From assembly GCA_003254885.1 (NCBI GenBank), contig QANT01002862.1:62001-126000 (forward strand): a DNA stretch of 64,000 nucleotides, in the 5' to 3' direction. Below the pieces are notes generated by a model. That model was not told the DNA's origin and made no database searches. It was given only the letters and a program-made list of their open reading frames with translations. A program made the position numbers and the translations under genes. Source of the DNA: Purshia tridentata (lineage: Eukaryota > Streptophyta > Magnoliopsida > Rosales > Rosaceae). Below are positions 34,283 through 50,900 of this stretch, piece after piece; position 1 is the first letter of the stretch, and the number at the start of each line of letters is the position of its first letter.

Positions 34283-37200
34283 ATGGGCTTTGAGGGAAAG
34301 GTTGCCTCACATAACAAGAAGAAAGGCAAATCTAAGCGAACATTGACTATTTGCAAGCATGCCTTTTCTGACCTAACGCATATTTCTCCATTGGTATTCA
34401 TATACCTCTTGAAAGAGTGCTATTTTAATGGTAGGGGTCTTTTGCCCTCGATCACATATTTCATTGTCTTTAATCATGATTCTGTTGTGATGAGGAACTT
34501 GATCCTAGATTGATTTTGATGTCATGAATTTGCAATCAGCTCATTTGTCTGATGGTTTATTTGCTAAGGTAATAAATAAGATTTAAGAGTGAACACAGTA
34601 ACACACACATGCACACCTATATTCATGGATTGGTTCTTAACTAGTTTGTTAACTCAAACATAAGGACTTTCTTTGTGCCTCACACCAAAGATGTTGTTTT
34701 AAGTTAGCTTATTATGCTTTTCATGTGTAGTGGTGCACTACATGATAGTTATGTCTTCTATCGCTAATTTTTGCATAATTTCATCCTTCTTGTGGTGTAT
34801 TTAACCATCAGTTCAAAATAATGTACTGGATTTGTAAAAATTGATATCTGTCCCAATTGTTCAACAGAACTTATGCCCCAACTTTCTAGGCATACAAAGA
34901 CAAGATGCATCTAGAAGTTTTAGCATTCATAGAATCAATGTTCACTATTATCTTTAGAGCTTGAGGATAAATTTTGACAATCTTTGTCGTCCAATCCTAC
35001 AGAACTTTCTGGCTTTCATGATAGATACAGCTTAACTCTATGCTACTTTTCTTTTGTTGAAAATTGACCTGAGAATGTGTTTTTGTTTTGTTTGGTTTTT
35101 TTGGGAAATTGAATTGAGAATTTGTGTAAAAGATCTTATTTACTCAGCTTTTTCAGCATGCACTTAGGAAGTAATTCTTCTTTTCTGTTTGTTTGTTTCT
35201 CACTGAAATATCTAATAGGCACATGTAAGGCAACTAAGAAGTTCCGAGCTCTTCAAGAACAGGTCCATCTAGTACTACACAATGATCCCCAACCTGGGCC
35301 TGCTACTTTTGTTATTCAGTGCCTTTATGTCTTGCCTATATTTGAATTATACTCTGAAGGGTTCAGTCATTTAATTATATCTGCTCTTCGCCGTTTCCTA
35401 AAGATAGAAAATTTCAAGGGAGACAAAGTGGAAGCCAAAGACCTTGCTGCCCAATTGTTTCTTGATATTGTCAAGGGCTCAGTCAACCATGATGACAGGA
35501 TAGTTGAGAAGGTACTTGAAGTTTATGATGTTCAGTTGACAAATATTGAGAAACTGATGTGCCTGGATGCAGAGAGTGACGGCAGTTTTGACATTGCAAA
35601 AAAGTTTGTGGAGCAATATATATTTGGATTGATAGAGTCTCAAGCATATATGACTGCGGTTACTTTGTTAGAGCACTTTTCTATCCGCCAGTCTGGCCAA
35701 TCTTTTCTCCTTAATATGATAGAAGGAAACCAATTGAAAGCAGCAGAAAAGTGGGCTACATTCATGGGAAAACAAATGTTATGTGTTCTTGTCCAGGAGT
35801 ACATTGATAAGAACATGCTAAAGAATGCTTATGAAATTATACACAAAAATGATCTTCGACAGGAATTTCCCGATGTTTATCATAAGTATAAAGAGAGGTA
35901 TTGTTTTCATATTCATCTTTGGTCCAAGTTGGCAAACTATTTTGTTCCGTTGTCTTTTCCATCAGTAGATTCTATTAAATACCTTCGTCACCACTTTTCT
36001 CCCTGAAATTAAAATAATAAGAACTATCTATAAACTTTCAGCTCACTAAAGAAACTAGCGGAAAAAGGATGTTGGGATGTAGCAGAAGTAAGGACAAACA
36101 GTAATAGGCAACTTCTTGAATATCTGGTCAGTAGCTTTTGGCATAACTGATGATCACATTTCCATGATCATTGCTGTTTTTTTACATGATCTGTTGGATG
36201 TTGTTTTTATTAACAAAAACATTAAATTGGTTTTAAACTATTGTTTACAATGTCCTTTAAAGTCGCACTATTTTTTATACACTTTACAATGTATATAGTA
36301 TATTGCAGAATGCAAGAGATATTTGATTTGTAGTGATTTGTGGATTTATTATTTAAAGTAATTATACTTTTTTGGTACTGGAACCTTAATTTCTTTATCT
36401 TTATTTTTTAAAGGTTTATTTAGCAATGGAGGCTGGTTACTCAGAGAAGGTTGATGAACTATGTGATCGATACTCACTTGAAGGTTTCTTGAATGCCACA
36501 GGTACAGCTAATTTTTAATCATTGATGCCCTAGTTCTTGCACTAGTCTGTGTAGAATTATTTATTAGGGTTAATCCAGCGAAGTTGTCAATGTTGGCAAT
36601 CCAAGTTTTTCCTTTAACACAGCCAGTAGTTTTTTGCTTCTATCAATTAAAAACAATGTTTGAAAAATAGCTACAATGTTTTAAAAATAGCTATCTGTGG
36701 CAACTAAGAGCCATTAGTGGATACCTATATGTTTGATGTCCAATGTTTCTGATTCCAATAATTCTTGTTTGATCTTTTATACAGCACCTGAGGCAAGTCT
36801 TCTCCATAGTCGCTATTTGCATCTCAATGAGCTGGTTGTAGAAGGTGTCATTTGGGTTGATGAAGCTGATGCTTTACATAATGCAACATGTCATTTTGAG
36901 GGATGCAAAGTTGTGGGTCTTGATTGTGAATGGAAACCGAATTATGTAAAAGGCAGCAAACCAAACAAGGTAATTAGAGCATATTTATTGTCATTCTTTG
37001 TTAGACATTGGCTTTTTACTCTTCCCACACCCCCCNCCCCCCCCCCCCCCCCCTCCTGCTGTTTTTGCTGACCCCGAATAGAAGATTGAACTGTACTTGC
37101 ACAAAAACTTGTAAAAGGGGGTGATTTAGACAAATATGACAGAGTTTTATGTTACATGCTTACTATCTAACCCCTGTGCATTTTGGATTTGAATGACCTT

Positions 37201-38742
37201 GTATGATTAAACTTAAATATATTACATATGAAGGATATTTATGGTAATACATATTTTGGTGAAGCACCCTAAAAATGAGCATGACCTTATAATAATGAAG
37301 ATATAGATAAAAATATACATAATATTTGTGAATTACTATACTTGATGGATTGAACTCAACAAGAGGAAAAGTATGGTTAGGAATTAGTAAGGGTTGCAAT
37401 TATAAGAATGACATTCTAATATCACTTTTCCATTTGTGTCCACATGCTTTGTTTATATTATTGAAGTGTTTTTGTTCACGTTTCAGGTTTCTATCATGCA
37501 ACTCGCTTCTGATAAGATGGTTTTCATCTTTGACTTAATCAAATTATATAAAGATGTCCCTGACATTCTGGATGACTGCTTAACTCGCATCTTGCAATCT
37601 CCTAGGATCCTAAAACTTGGTATGAGAAATTCAAATTGTGTTAGTTGCAATAGAATTGTGCTTTTGTGTGCGGATGGGTTTTGTATGTCCACATCCATTT
37701 CATTGAGAATTTTCCATCTGGAATGGAGAAAGGATGCACTTTTTCTCTGTGATTTTGCAATTATTATTATTAGTACCAGCTCTTAATGGAAATTGCAAAT
37801 TTAACTAAATATAAGCTTTAATTCATGCCTCTCTATCTTAGGCTATAATTTTCAATGCGATATAAGGCAGTTGGCTCATTCGTATGGAGACTTAAAGTGT
37901 TTCAAGCACTATGAGATGCTACTGGACGTTCAAAATGTATTTAAAGAACCACAGGGTGGTCTATCTGGGCTTGCAAAGGTAATTAAAGCATGACCATAGT
38001 ACTTATTATCGATTTTCCTTTTAGTACCCAGCATGTAATAACTGGTGTGTGCATATATTATGAGTCTATGAGTCTATCTGTATCGGTCCATCTACGTATT
38101 GCATTCTACTAATTATTTGTGAGTTCTACATCAGAAAATACTGGGAGTTAGTTTGAACAAGACAAGAAGGAACAGCAATTGGGAGCAACGGCCTTTAACA
38201 CCTAATCAGGTAATTTCTTGCTCTTTGTGCATATAGATTTACCCATATTTTTAACTTGTATGACTTATAAAATGGCTTCTGGGCGAACAGTGAAGGGGAT
38301 TATTGAGAACTTTCTTCCATTTTTTTATGAGAAAAAGTTAACATTCCTACAGATATATGATCTTGAAAAGTGTCACGGTAATTTTAAGTCATCAAATAAA
38401 TTAGCGCCGTATCCTTGTGCAGCTAGAATATGCAGCTCTTGATGCAGCTGTTTTGATTCATATATTTCGCCATGTTCGCAATCATTCTCAGACTGATGCA
38501 GAGGGGCATGGAAAACTTGAATGGAAATCTTGCATTGTAAGTGTAGATTTTCAGTTGGCTGTACTTGTATATTTGCAGTTGGTGTGGACAGTTATATATG
38601 CTTGCAAAGGGTGTGGACATTGATGCATGCATGTTTCTTCATTTACATATTTATATTTTGAGTTAATGTACAGGTCTCTCACATGGATAACATCAAGAAG
38701 TCTAACAAGGGAAGTAGAAAGGATTCGCCAAAGGAGCATTAG
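34283..38742 (+). CDS. MUT-7-like DEDDy 3'-5' exonuclease
   Basis: RNase D-type exonuclease with an N-terminal helical region, like animal EXD3/MUT-7 and the plant family sharing that layout. Exons: 34283-34430, 35219-35897, 36042-36126, 36414-36501, 36785-36969, 37487-37619, 37842-37978, 38135-38209, 38423-38536, 38674-38742, giving 570 residues. Residues 1-330 are helical repeats without motifs (CKATKKFRALQEQVH onward). The exonuclease domain follows: Exo I D380/E382 (VVGLDCEWK), Exo II D446 (YNFQCDIRQLAHSY), Exo III Y513 and D517 (LEYAALDA), a complete DEDDy set. The short Lys-rich C-terminus lacks the extra C-terminal domain (Mut7-C) found in some relatives. Substrate RNA is unknown. Intron 5 contains a poly(C) run. 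Confidence 0.9.
37031..37053 (+). repeat. Poly(C) tract with one ambiguous base
   Basis: A run of about 22 C in intron 5 of the MUT-7-like gene, interrupted only by N at 37036. True length is uncertain. Confidence 0.9.
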
Positions 38743-39496
38743 AAATTTGGTTAGCTAGCTGTGTCGTATATATTTTGTCGTCTTCATTGCTCTAGGCTAT
38801 AATCACCTGTAAATTTATCCATTTAATTAACAAAGACAATGATTAACCATAGATGATGGTTTGAATATTATGCATTTGTGTTGAATTTTTAGAAAAATCT
38901 CCCGTAAGTTTAAATATGCACAAAATCTCATTGCATTGCATTCCAACAAGAAAACAGGCCAATCAGGTGATGATGGGCTAAAGCTCAAATCTTTTATCTG
39001 AAATTTCTTAGGATTTGTGGGCCTGTCATCATTGGAGTGAATTAAGTCTAGGCTCAATATCATCATTAATGTCGCATATTTCAATTAGTTTTTAAATTTT
39101 ATATTGCATATGCAATATATACATTCCACTTTTGCTAATTCTGGAATGAGCATTTTGCTGGCACCTCCTAACAAGTAACAACCCAAAACAAAGAAACAAG
39201 TCAACAACATTTAATCAAATGGAATTAACTGTAATGTAAACGAAGTAGGGATTGTACAATTAACTGTAATATTGTTTACAACTCTTATTTATATATATCG
39301 ACCGTCTAAATTTACTCATGTCGACATGGCACTAAAAACTCTAACCAACAAAACTCCGACCCCAAAATTCTTGGTGTAGGAGTTGAATGCCTTCCACTTG
39401 TGCCTGTCTGGATGTCTGTCTCCAACAGAAGAAAGAAGAGAGATGACTCCCTCTCCCCTAATTACTTCACCTGTTCTCCACCACCCCTTAAGGTAA
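38743..39496. other. MUT-7-like 3'UTR and DUF3511 promoter
   Basis: AT-rich and non-coding. The left part is the 3' flank of the exonuclease gene, the right part upstream DNA of the DUF3511 gene. Confidence 0.5.
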
Positions 39497-39506
39497 TATA
39501 AAAATA
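39497..39506 (+). promoter_or_regulatory. TATA box of the DUF3511 gene
   Basis: TATAAAAATA lies 150 bp before the chosen start codon, placing transcription start near 39530. That supports using the ATG at 39647 and treating the CT/GA-rich stretch before it as 5'UTR. Confidence 0.55.
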
Positions 39507-39646
39507 AAAATACCCCAATATTCCTCAAAATGAATTGCCCCATTTCTAACTCTAAGTCTCTGACCTCTCTCTCCCCCTCTCTCTTTCTCATAGATCAAAG
39601 AAATCAATCTATAGAGAAACAGAGAGAGAGGGAGGGAGAGAGATCG

Positions 39647-40027
39647 ATGGAGGAGACCAGGTACCGCTGGCCACGGCGGAACCTAGAGATGGTGGACGTC
39701 AGGAGATTAAGCGAAAACAGGACCATGTACGCAGAACGATACTCTCAACCTAATTCATATTCGTGGGCTCCTCCTCCTCCTCCTTTGGTGAGATCAATCA
39801 GAGAACGTGATCATCATCACCAACGTGCAGAGAAGGTGGTGGACTTGACGATGTCATCTCGACCTAATAAGTCGTTGAAATTTTTATGGAATGATCCAGA
39901 AATGAAGAGAAGAGGGCGAGTGGGCAAGTATAAGTTGTATGGTGCAGAAGGCAAGGTCAAGAGCTCATTGAAGAAAGGATACCGATGGTTCAAGAAGAAA
40001 TACCTCGAGATTGTACATAACCTTTGA
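39647..40027 (+). CDS. DUF3511 domain protein
   Basis: Single-exon gene of 126 residues. The plant-only DUF3511 block is at the C-terminus: NKSLKFLWNDPEMKRRGRV, KYKLYGAEGKVKSSLKKGYR and WFKKKYLEIVH, a strongly basic segment. The first 70 residues are Arg-, Tyr- and Pro-rich (RWPRR, SWAPPPPP) and of low complexity. No signal peptide or membrane segment is present. Function is not established for the family as far as I know. An in-frame ATG at 39530 would add 39 residues, but that stretch is microsatellite-like and probably leader. Confidence 0.88.
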   Translation: MEETRYRWPRRNLEMVDVRRLSENRTMYAERYSQPNSYSWAPPPPPLVRSIRERDHHHQRAEKVVDLTMSSRPNKSLKFLWNDPEMKRRGRVGKYKLYGAEGKVKSSLKKGYRWFKKKYLEIVHNL

Positions 40028-40794
40028 AACTAATTAATTTCATCCAAGACCACATATGTACGTGCCACAAAGCAAAAAGTTATCCTAATTGTTGTTAATT
40101 CAGTCTTTGTACGTACAATTTCTACGGGACAGTTCATATATTTATGTGATTATTGTATGATAAGTAACTAACGAGAGAGATGTACACAAAAAATTTATTA
40201 AACTGTCCCATCAGAGTTTTTATATGCCAAAAGGTAATACTTTTTCATCAAGTTTTCATGCATGCATGCAAAGCGAGAGTTGGTTCTTATCTTCTAATTT
40301 TTTACAAGTTTTTGTTCTCCAAGTGTGTTGCTATAATCAGATAAATTTTTTTATTCTTTTCTGTTATCAAACAAAAATTGATGTATGCTTGAATTGCAGA
40401 TAAATTTGTTGGCTCTTTGTTATTGAATTTTTCGGTTCTAGTCCTGAATTTTTTGAATGGTGTAATTTTTTAATTGTATTATAAATCTGAAAAACGTTTT
40501 ATTATATTAGATGAAAAAAGTTATGTGCACTTGGGCCCAACAAATATTCCACGCAAGAAAAAAGAAGCCCAAACCTTCTTTTAATTGTTCAATCGACGCC
40601 CAAAGGCCCATCCTTGCATGGTTACAGCCTATTACTGTTAAACGACATCGTCTCACCTCTTCCCGTCTCCGACTGAACCAACTTGCGGCAACATGTTTTG
40701 TATATTTTCAATTTTCATAGCAAATTTTAGCGCGGGAGATGAAGTAAACCTTCAGTTCCAATCAACCACAGATTAATCACAAAAACAAAGAAGA
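40028..40794 (+). promoter_or_regulatory. RECQL1 promoter region with site II and E2F-like motifs
   Basis: The left part is the DUF3511 3'UTR. Upstream of RECQL1 are GGGCCCAA (40533-40540) and AAGGCCCAT (about 40604-40612), both site II/UP1 type, and TTAGCGCGGGAG (40727-40737 region), which contains the GCGGGA core of E2F sites. A minimal upstream ORF, ATG AAG TAA, begins at 40739. Together these suggest expression in dividing cells; this is inference. Confidence 0.45.
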
Positions 40795-44544
<3,750 letters not shown>

Positions 44545-44776
44545 CTGTGTCAAGACTTCCTCCTGAGTGTGTGCATGTTTTTCAAGATAACTTCAGAATC
44601 TTCAGATTCGAAGCTGATTTCACCTATGTAATGTCCTGAGCTGTAGTTTGCCACCAAGTTACAGTTCAGAAATTGCCATGGTACAGCCTTGTGAATTCAG
44701 AGAAGGAACTAAAGCCAACCTAGTCTTATCAAATGAGAACTTAATCTAGCCCCATTGTTGATTTTCAGATTTTAGC

Positions 44777-44926
44777 AGTCACATTTGCAGTGTTGTATGC
44801 ACCCGTCATGTAGGTTTTAGGATGAAGGGGAATTGAAGTGGGGAAGGAAAGAGTCACATTCGCAGTGTTATATGCAGCTGTCATGTAGGTTTTAGGATGA
44901 AGGGGAATTGAAGTGGGGAAGGTAAG
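44777..44926 (+). repeat. 75-bp tandem duplication downstream of RECQL1
   Basis: Two adjacent copies (44777-44851 and 44852-44926) starting AGTCACATT differ at only a few positions; both contain GTCATGTAGGTTTTAGGATG. It lies in the probable 3'UTR of RECQL1. Confidence 0.93.
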
Positions 44927-47900
44927 AGGGTTGGTTTTTGCGTTGTATATGGTATCAGTTGAGCCACCGAGTTGATTGGTTCTCTAGGTCCATATTGTTT
45001 TCTGTCGTGTACGAATGGATCGGCGATATGTTGAACTTATATGCCTACTTCTTAATAAGTACATAAAATAATTGAGCAGAGTTGAACAATGTCTGAATTT
45101 ACTGTTTCAAATTCTTGTGTGATGCTAGTTTTGCGATTAGCCTCCTTATTCATGTGGCTCCACACTTTGATCGACCTTGGGAAGTTCAATTATTACTTTG
45201 CCAACCAATAGTCTTGTCACACTGTCGGTTTTGTAGTCAATAGGCAATGAATTATGATTTTGATTAAATCTAAGATCCAAGAACTAAGGTCTGCAAAACT
45301 ATAAAGAATTATTTGACAAAAGGCACATACCATCATTGTGATTAACATATATTGTTAACGTACTGCAATTGTAAACTTTAGATTCTACAAGACAATGACA
45401 TGTTAACCACCTTAAATAATGTTTTCGTGTGGGACTCCTTCTGTGTTCTGTCTATGAGTAAAGAGTCCCTCCTTCATGGGTGTCTGGGACTTCGCTCTAA
45501 AATCCAAGCTCTCTCTCTCTCTCTCTCTAGGATATCATGAAGTGACGCCACAAAATCTGAACAGGACAAAGGAAAACTAACTTCTTTGGCCAAAGTTATT
45601 ATTTTTTTAGTAATTTTTAAAATGGCAGGAAGAGTGGACCTTTTGCATTGGAATCTCATCATGCAGCAAAAATAGCTTAGAAGTTAATAACATGCTGCAT
45701 GCAGTAGTTGTGAAATGTAAGGTCACCATCCAAAAATGTAAAATTAAAAGAACGAAAATAAGTAAGAGCTAGAAACAAAATAAATTTTTGTTCTTTTTTT
45801 GGTAAAAGGGCAACTCTATCACCAATCTAAGTGGACCACTTGATATGATTAAAAAATAAATAAAAAGGACCAGTTGATAGTTGATTCATGGGTCTAGACT
45901 CTAGCCACTCTCTAGTCTTTGTAGACCAGTAATATACTTGGTTGCTTTGATTGCTATATTTGGTTATAAAAGTTATAGCTTAGAATAAAGAGTACTTTAT
46001 TAATCCGTCACAACTTATCATATTTTTTAGTAATAAACTCAAATTTTAAATATATTTATTTTTAAGCCACAACAAATATAATTATTTATTAATAAGCCAC
46101 AAAATGCATTTTTAAGCAAAAAAAAATTTCAGTTATAAAAATATAAAAATATAAAACAAAAAATTCTTTAAAAAAAATTAAGTAAAATATAATTCTATGA
46201 AATTATAAAGTGTAACTCTAAACATATAACGTTAGAACAAAAAAATAAAACCAAAGTGTAATTCCACAAAAACTCCAACTAAATCTTAACTCAATAAGAA
46301 TTACACTTTAGAAATAAAAGAGTTTCACTTTACTGTAGATATTAGTTTCACTTTTTTAATTTTAAATTGTATTTATTTTAAAAAGTATAAACTATGGTTA
46401 ATTTCTAAGCTACGTGGCAGATGCACAAAATTTGGTCTCATTATATATTATTTTTAATTAATTATAATAATTATCTTCAAAAATTAATGAATAATTACTT
46501 TAAAATAAAAAAATTACAAAATAATGACTTGAAACTAATAATAATAAAAACAACAACTTAAGACTAAATAAGAAGGTTAGTTGTGACTTAAGAATAGTTT
46601 ACACTAGAATAAAACACCGTGGATTAATTTTGTCTTTCTAAATTTCCATTATTAATACTTTATATCCATGAAAAATTAAAAATTAGAATGGGAAGAAAAA
46701 AACTCCAATTCGGGATTCCCAAAATATACTAAAATAGGACTGAAACCGATGGAAGAATTCGAGTGATTTGGACCGTTGATGGTTCATCTCACATTAAAGT
46801 AGGTCCCAAACACATATTTAATCCCCACGTGGCAGAGCGGGATAAGTAGCAGTACATTAAAATGAGTGGAATTCAGACAAAAAATATAGAGTGGAATTTT
46901 TATTTATTTATTTTTTCATACTTGACAGGACTGGACAGGACTCATCAGCCACTCAGCTCTCAGGTCTGAAGGCGGTGTGCGTTTCTTCTTCCTTTTTGCG
47001 ATTCTTTGCCCAGAGTCCGACGTTTCCTTCTCTTCTCTCATTTATCAACTCTCTCGCATTCTTTAGTCTTTGGTCATTTACCATTTACCCCTTTGACCTC
47101 TATCTCTCTGTCTCTCTGTGTATCTGCAAGTTTCCTTCTGATAGGTTCTCTCAGTTTGACTCGTTCTCTCAGTTTGACTCGTTCTCTGTGTGACTGTGTC
47201 ATATTTTTAAATACTATATTTTTTCCTCTCCAAACCCAAATAATTTTGTTGCTTTGCACCTTCAGATCTTTACTCTTTTTCTCTCACTCCCCATTTTTCT
47301 TGTTGCTCAGTACAAAAATTAACCCAAAATAGAAAGAAGGAGGACATTGGATTTTGGGAATGTGGTTCAATTGATTGAAGGTTACCCATTTGAATGAAGG
47401 TGTTTATACTTTATACGTACTTGAATCTTGGTTTCTGATTTCGGAAGAATGAGATTTGAGTGATTTGCCCTGTACACAAAAGGAAAGAAGAAAAAGAGTG
47501 AGCTTTGGAGTGTGGAAAATGGGTTTTGCAGATGAAGGATTTTAGGCGAGTCTTTGATTGGAATGGTTAGAGATTTGTGCTTTCTAAAGGGTACCATGTG
47601 GAGGAAACACACCTTGCAAGTTGCGACTGTGGTTGCTGTTTTGTATATGTGGAATTAGTGGTATAATCTGATTTTTTTATTTTTTTATTTCAAAATTTTG
47701 GTGCATTCAATGCAAATTTTAATAGTCCTGGCATATTAATGTTAGGAGTTTGGCTTTTTATGGAGTTATCAATGAGCAATGTAGGTAATGTTATGCCTAG
47801 TTTTGTTAAGGAGATTTCACATACTGTGCTAACTAATTGTTAATATTATGCTATTTAGATTCCTTTGCACATTTATGGTTCGAGCATGACCAAATTTTTA

Positions 47901-47980
47901 TATAAATTGGCGCATGGATTATGTTTATGTAATCTTCTTAGTTGTAATCTCCAACTCCTATTGGTTTGCAGAAGACAAAA
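44927..47980. other. Intergenic AT-rich DNA and leader of the TRM gene
   Basis: From 45.0 to 46.9 kb no gene is visible. A (CT)n microsatellite lies at 45509-45527, and between 45.96 and 46.6 kb the DNA is extremely AT-rich with small inverted words (AAAGTGTAATT at 46253 and its complement at 46299). From about 46.9 kb pyrimidine-rich DNA looks like the 5'UTR of the next gene. A 5'UTR intron is likely, because TTTGCAG (ending 47971) forms a good acceptor just before the start codon. Confidence 0.45.
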
Positions 47981-50900
47981 ATGGAGGTTGAGAAAAAACG
48001 TTCAAAGGGAGGATTTCTTAACTTGTTTGATTGGAATGGCAAATCTCGGAAGAAGCTCTTTTCGAGCAATTCTGAATCATCCGGTAGATATTGTGTTCTC
48101 ATGTTTTTTCTTTATGGGTATATATATTGCATATTTTATCTGTATGTGCTTCTTTAGTTAAGTATGATGTTTACCTTCATGCCATTTTGACCGTAAAGGA
48201 TTAAAGCAAGGAAAAGAAAATGTGGAGAATTTCTCGAAATCACGGCTCTATAGGGTAGGAAAACATCCTCTTCCCTCTCATTTTGGGTCTTCCTCTTGTT
48301 TGTTCTTCATGTGATATAATTAGTAGGAATCTGCTTTTTTATACTATTTGGTATATTTCCAGGTAGAGGTGGATGGGAATGGAGCAAGTTCAAGTAATAA
48401 AGGAAGTAGTGAATGGAATTGTGCTTCATCAGTGACTAGTGATGAGGGATGTGGGATTAGAGCCCCTGGGGTGGTTGCTAGATTAATGGGTTTGGATTCA
48501 TTGCCAACTTCGACTGCCCCTGAGCCATCTTCTACCATATTCCTTGACACCCACACCCTTGGAGCACCTCATCATGACAGGAGCAATTCTAATTTGTGGA
48601 GTGATTTTTATGCCATGGAGTACACAAATATGCCAAAAGAGCCGGATAGGTTTTCTTGGAACCCTGTAGAATCTAGGACAGAGACGGTGCAGAACCAGCC
48701 AATTGAGAGATTTCAAACTGAAGTTTTGCCTCCAAAATCAGCCAAGTCAATTCCAATTACTCACCATAAGCTTTTGTCACCTATCAAGAGTCCCGGATTC
48801 ATCCCAACGAAGAATGTGGCTTACATTATGGAGGCAGCCGCAAAGATAATTGAGGCAAGTCCTCGAGCATCTTCCAAGAGCAAAGTGTCATCTATAGGGC
48901 CTTCTTCTTCAATTCCCTTGAGAATTCGGGATTTGAGAGAGAATATGGATGCTGTGCATAAAGCATCAAGACCTAAAAGACTCAAGGAAGCTAGTGATGT
49001 TAAGTGTATGAAGGGACTGCCTGGTGACAGGGGGCATAATGGGACATATAATGTACCAGTACTCAAGGTCTCTGGGGATTCAGAAAGACAAAGTTACAAA
49101 GATACGACGAATAAGGGAAAATCAGCATCACTTGTGGTACAAGCAAAGGTCAATGTCCAGACAAGGGAGGGGTCAACTTCTTGTAGTAATAGGACTTTTA
49201 TGAACCAGAAGGAACAGAATGAGGTGAAACAAAACCAGTTTTCCAAGAGCCGGCCAAGTAAACAAAGACCTGTGCAGAAGAGAACTTCCACTGACAGCAC
49301 CAAAAGTGTTCTCAAGAAGAACAACCAGAAGCAGAATTGTGTATTTATTAAAGATAAAATGACTTCAAAAAGTATGGTTCCTACTCAACCTACTAGAAGA
49401 ATGTTGTCAACTAATGGTTCTAGCCGGCCAAATAAGACTGGTCCTGTAAACTCTGGAACTGTATCCAAAAAGATGGGCTCAATGACAACTTCTACTGAAA
49501 AGGAGTTTTCAATATCCAAGATTAAGAAGGACTCTGGCAAGATAAGGTCTGTTTGTCGGGATGCTAGTTTAGTGGAAACTGTTTCTGATAATGCATTGAT
49601 CAGTACAGATGAAAGGTCTATAAAATGTAATGTTGCAATGGATGGGTGCACCTATTTGGGCACAGATAATAGACAACAAGGCATGGATGTTGTTTCATTT
49701 ACATTTACATCTCCTCTGAAAAGAGCCATTTCTGAATTGCATTCCTCTGGTCAAGTCATGAGTATAAATAACAGCTTTTGTATTGATTCCTTTGGGGACA
49801 ACGATCAGCAGTGCTACCCAGAGAATTTTACATTATCTTCACCTGGGTTGAAAGTAATTGGTGGTGATGCTTTGAGTGTTCTTTTGGAAAAAAAGCTTCA
49901 GGAATTGACATGTAAAGTTGAGTCATCTCAATGTAACCTGTCCAGTGAAGGGACTTCTGCTGGTTCTCCGTCTAGTTTGCAAGATTTGGTTTCCGGTGTG
50001 GGAAGCAACCTATCAAGAGGGAAGATGATTCAACTTGATTTGCTCAGAGATAAGCTTAACAACACAGACCAATATGATTGCTTTTCAGTTGATGTGAACC
50101 AGCAGTGGCGGGTTTGTTACTTTACCATATAAAACTTTTCTGCAGCTACTGCTTTATTTTGAATGTTCTTGAATCATGATTTTTCACCCTCTGCTTTCAC
50201 ATGATCGAATGAAAAAGTGCTAAAGGTGTTTTTGGGGCCTCAATTGTTTGTGCTAGGATTTCAGATGATGGTTTACTTCAACCTGAAGCAAATATAATAC
50301 ATGGACTAGTTGTACTAACAGAATGAAAGTGAAACAAGGGCCAAATGCATGTATGATGCTTAAAGTGTTTTTCTGATAACTTAAGCAAAGCATTCAGCAT
50401 ATGGATGAATGTTTGGGTCATGGATAGGTCCTACAGATAATGTAATTAGTTAAACCAGATATGAAACTGTTTGACTGGGTTGGGTTGTTGAAATGAGTCT
50501 GTAATGTAATTCATTTTATAGGCAATTAGAATCATATGTCTGTTCTTAAAATATGAATCCATGCTTTAGAAGTCAAGTTTCCCTATTAAAGTTCAAATGC
50601 CACAACACCAGGGTGAGGATTTTAGAGGTAAAGGTGAGAACTTAAGCAATCAGCTATGGTATTCTGTATATCTGATCCATCTCTGTGAACAAGTTATTCA
50701 CATTTTATTCATTATTTGTAATGTTGGATAAAATATGTCACCTTGGTTCCAATAATCTTTTCAATTTTGAATATGAATTTCATCAATAGAGCTGAATTAT
50801 TTAATCAGAGTTTACATCATGAAGCTATATACATGCTAGTCAATTTATCTTGAAAAATTTCAGGCATCAGAAGGGATGGAAGAGTGTAGCAGTAGCAGCA

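Noticed and set aside
35122-35218. ATG and open frame directly before exon 2 of the MUT-7-like gene
   Set aside because: This is read-through of intron 1; the family N-terminus is supplied by the exon at 34283-34430.
37036-37036. N bases as possible assembly gaps hiding genes
   Set aside because: Each is a single N within a homopolymer inside an intron or spacer; exon order continues normally on both sides.
46253-46309. Short inverted repeat AAAGTGTAATT in AT-rich DNA
   Set aside because: 11-bp arms in very AT-rich sequence are too short to claim an element.
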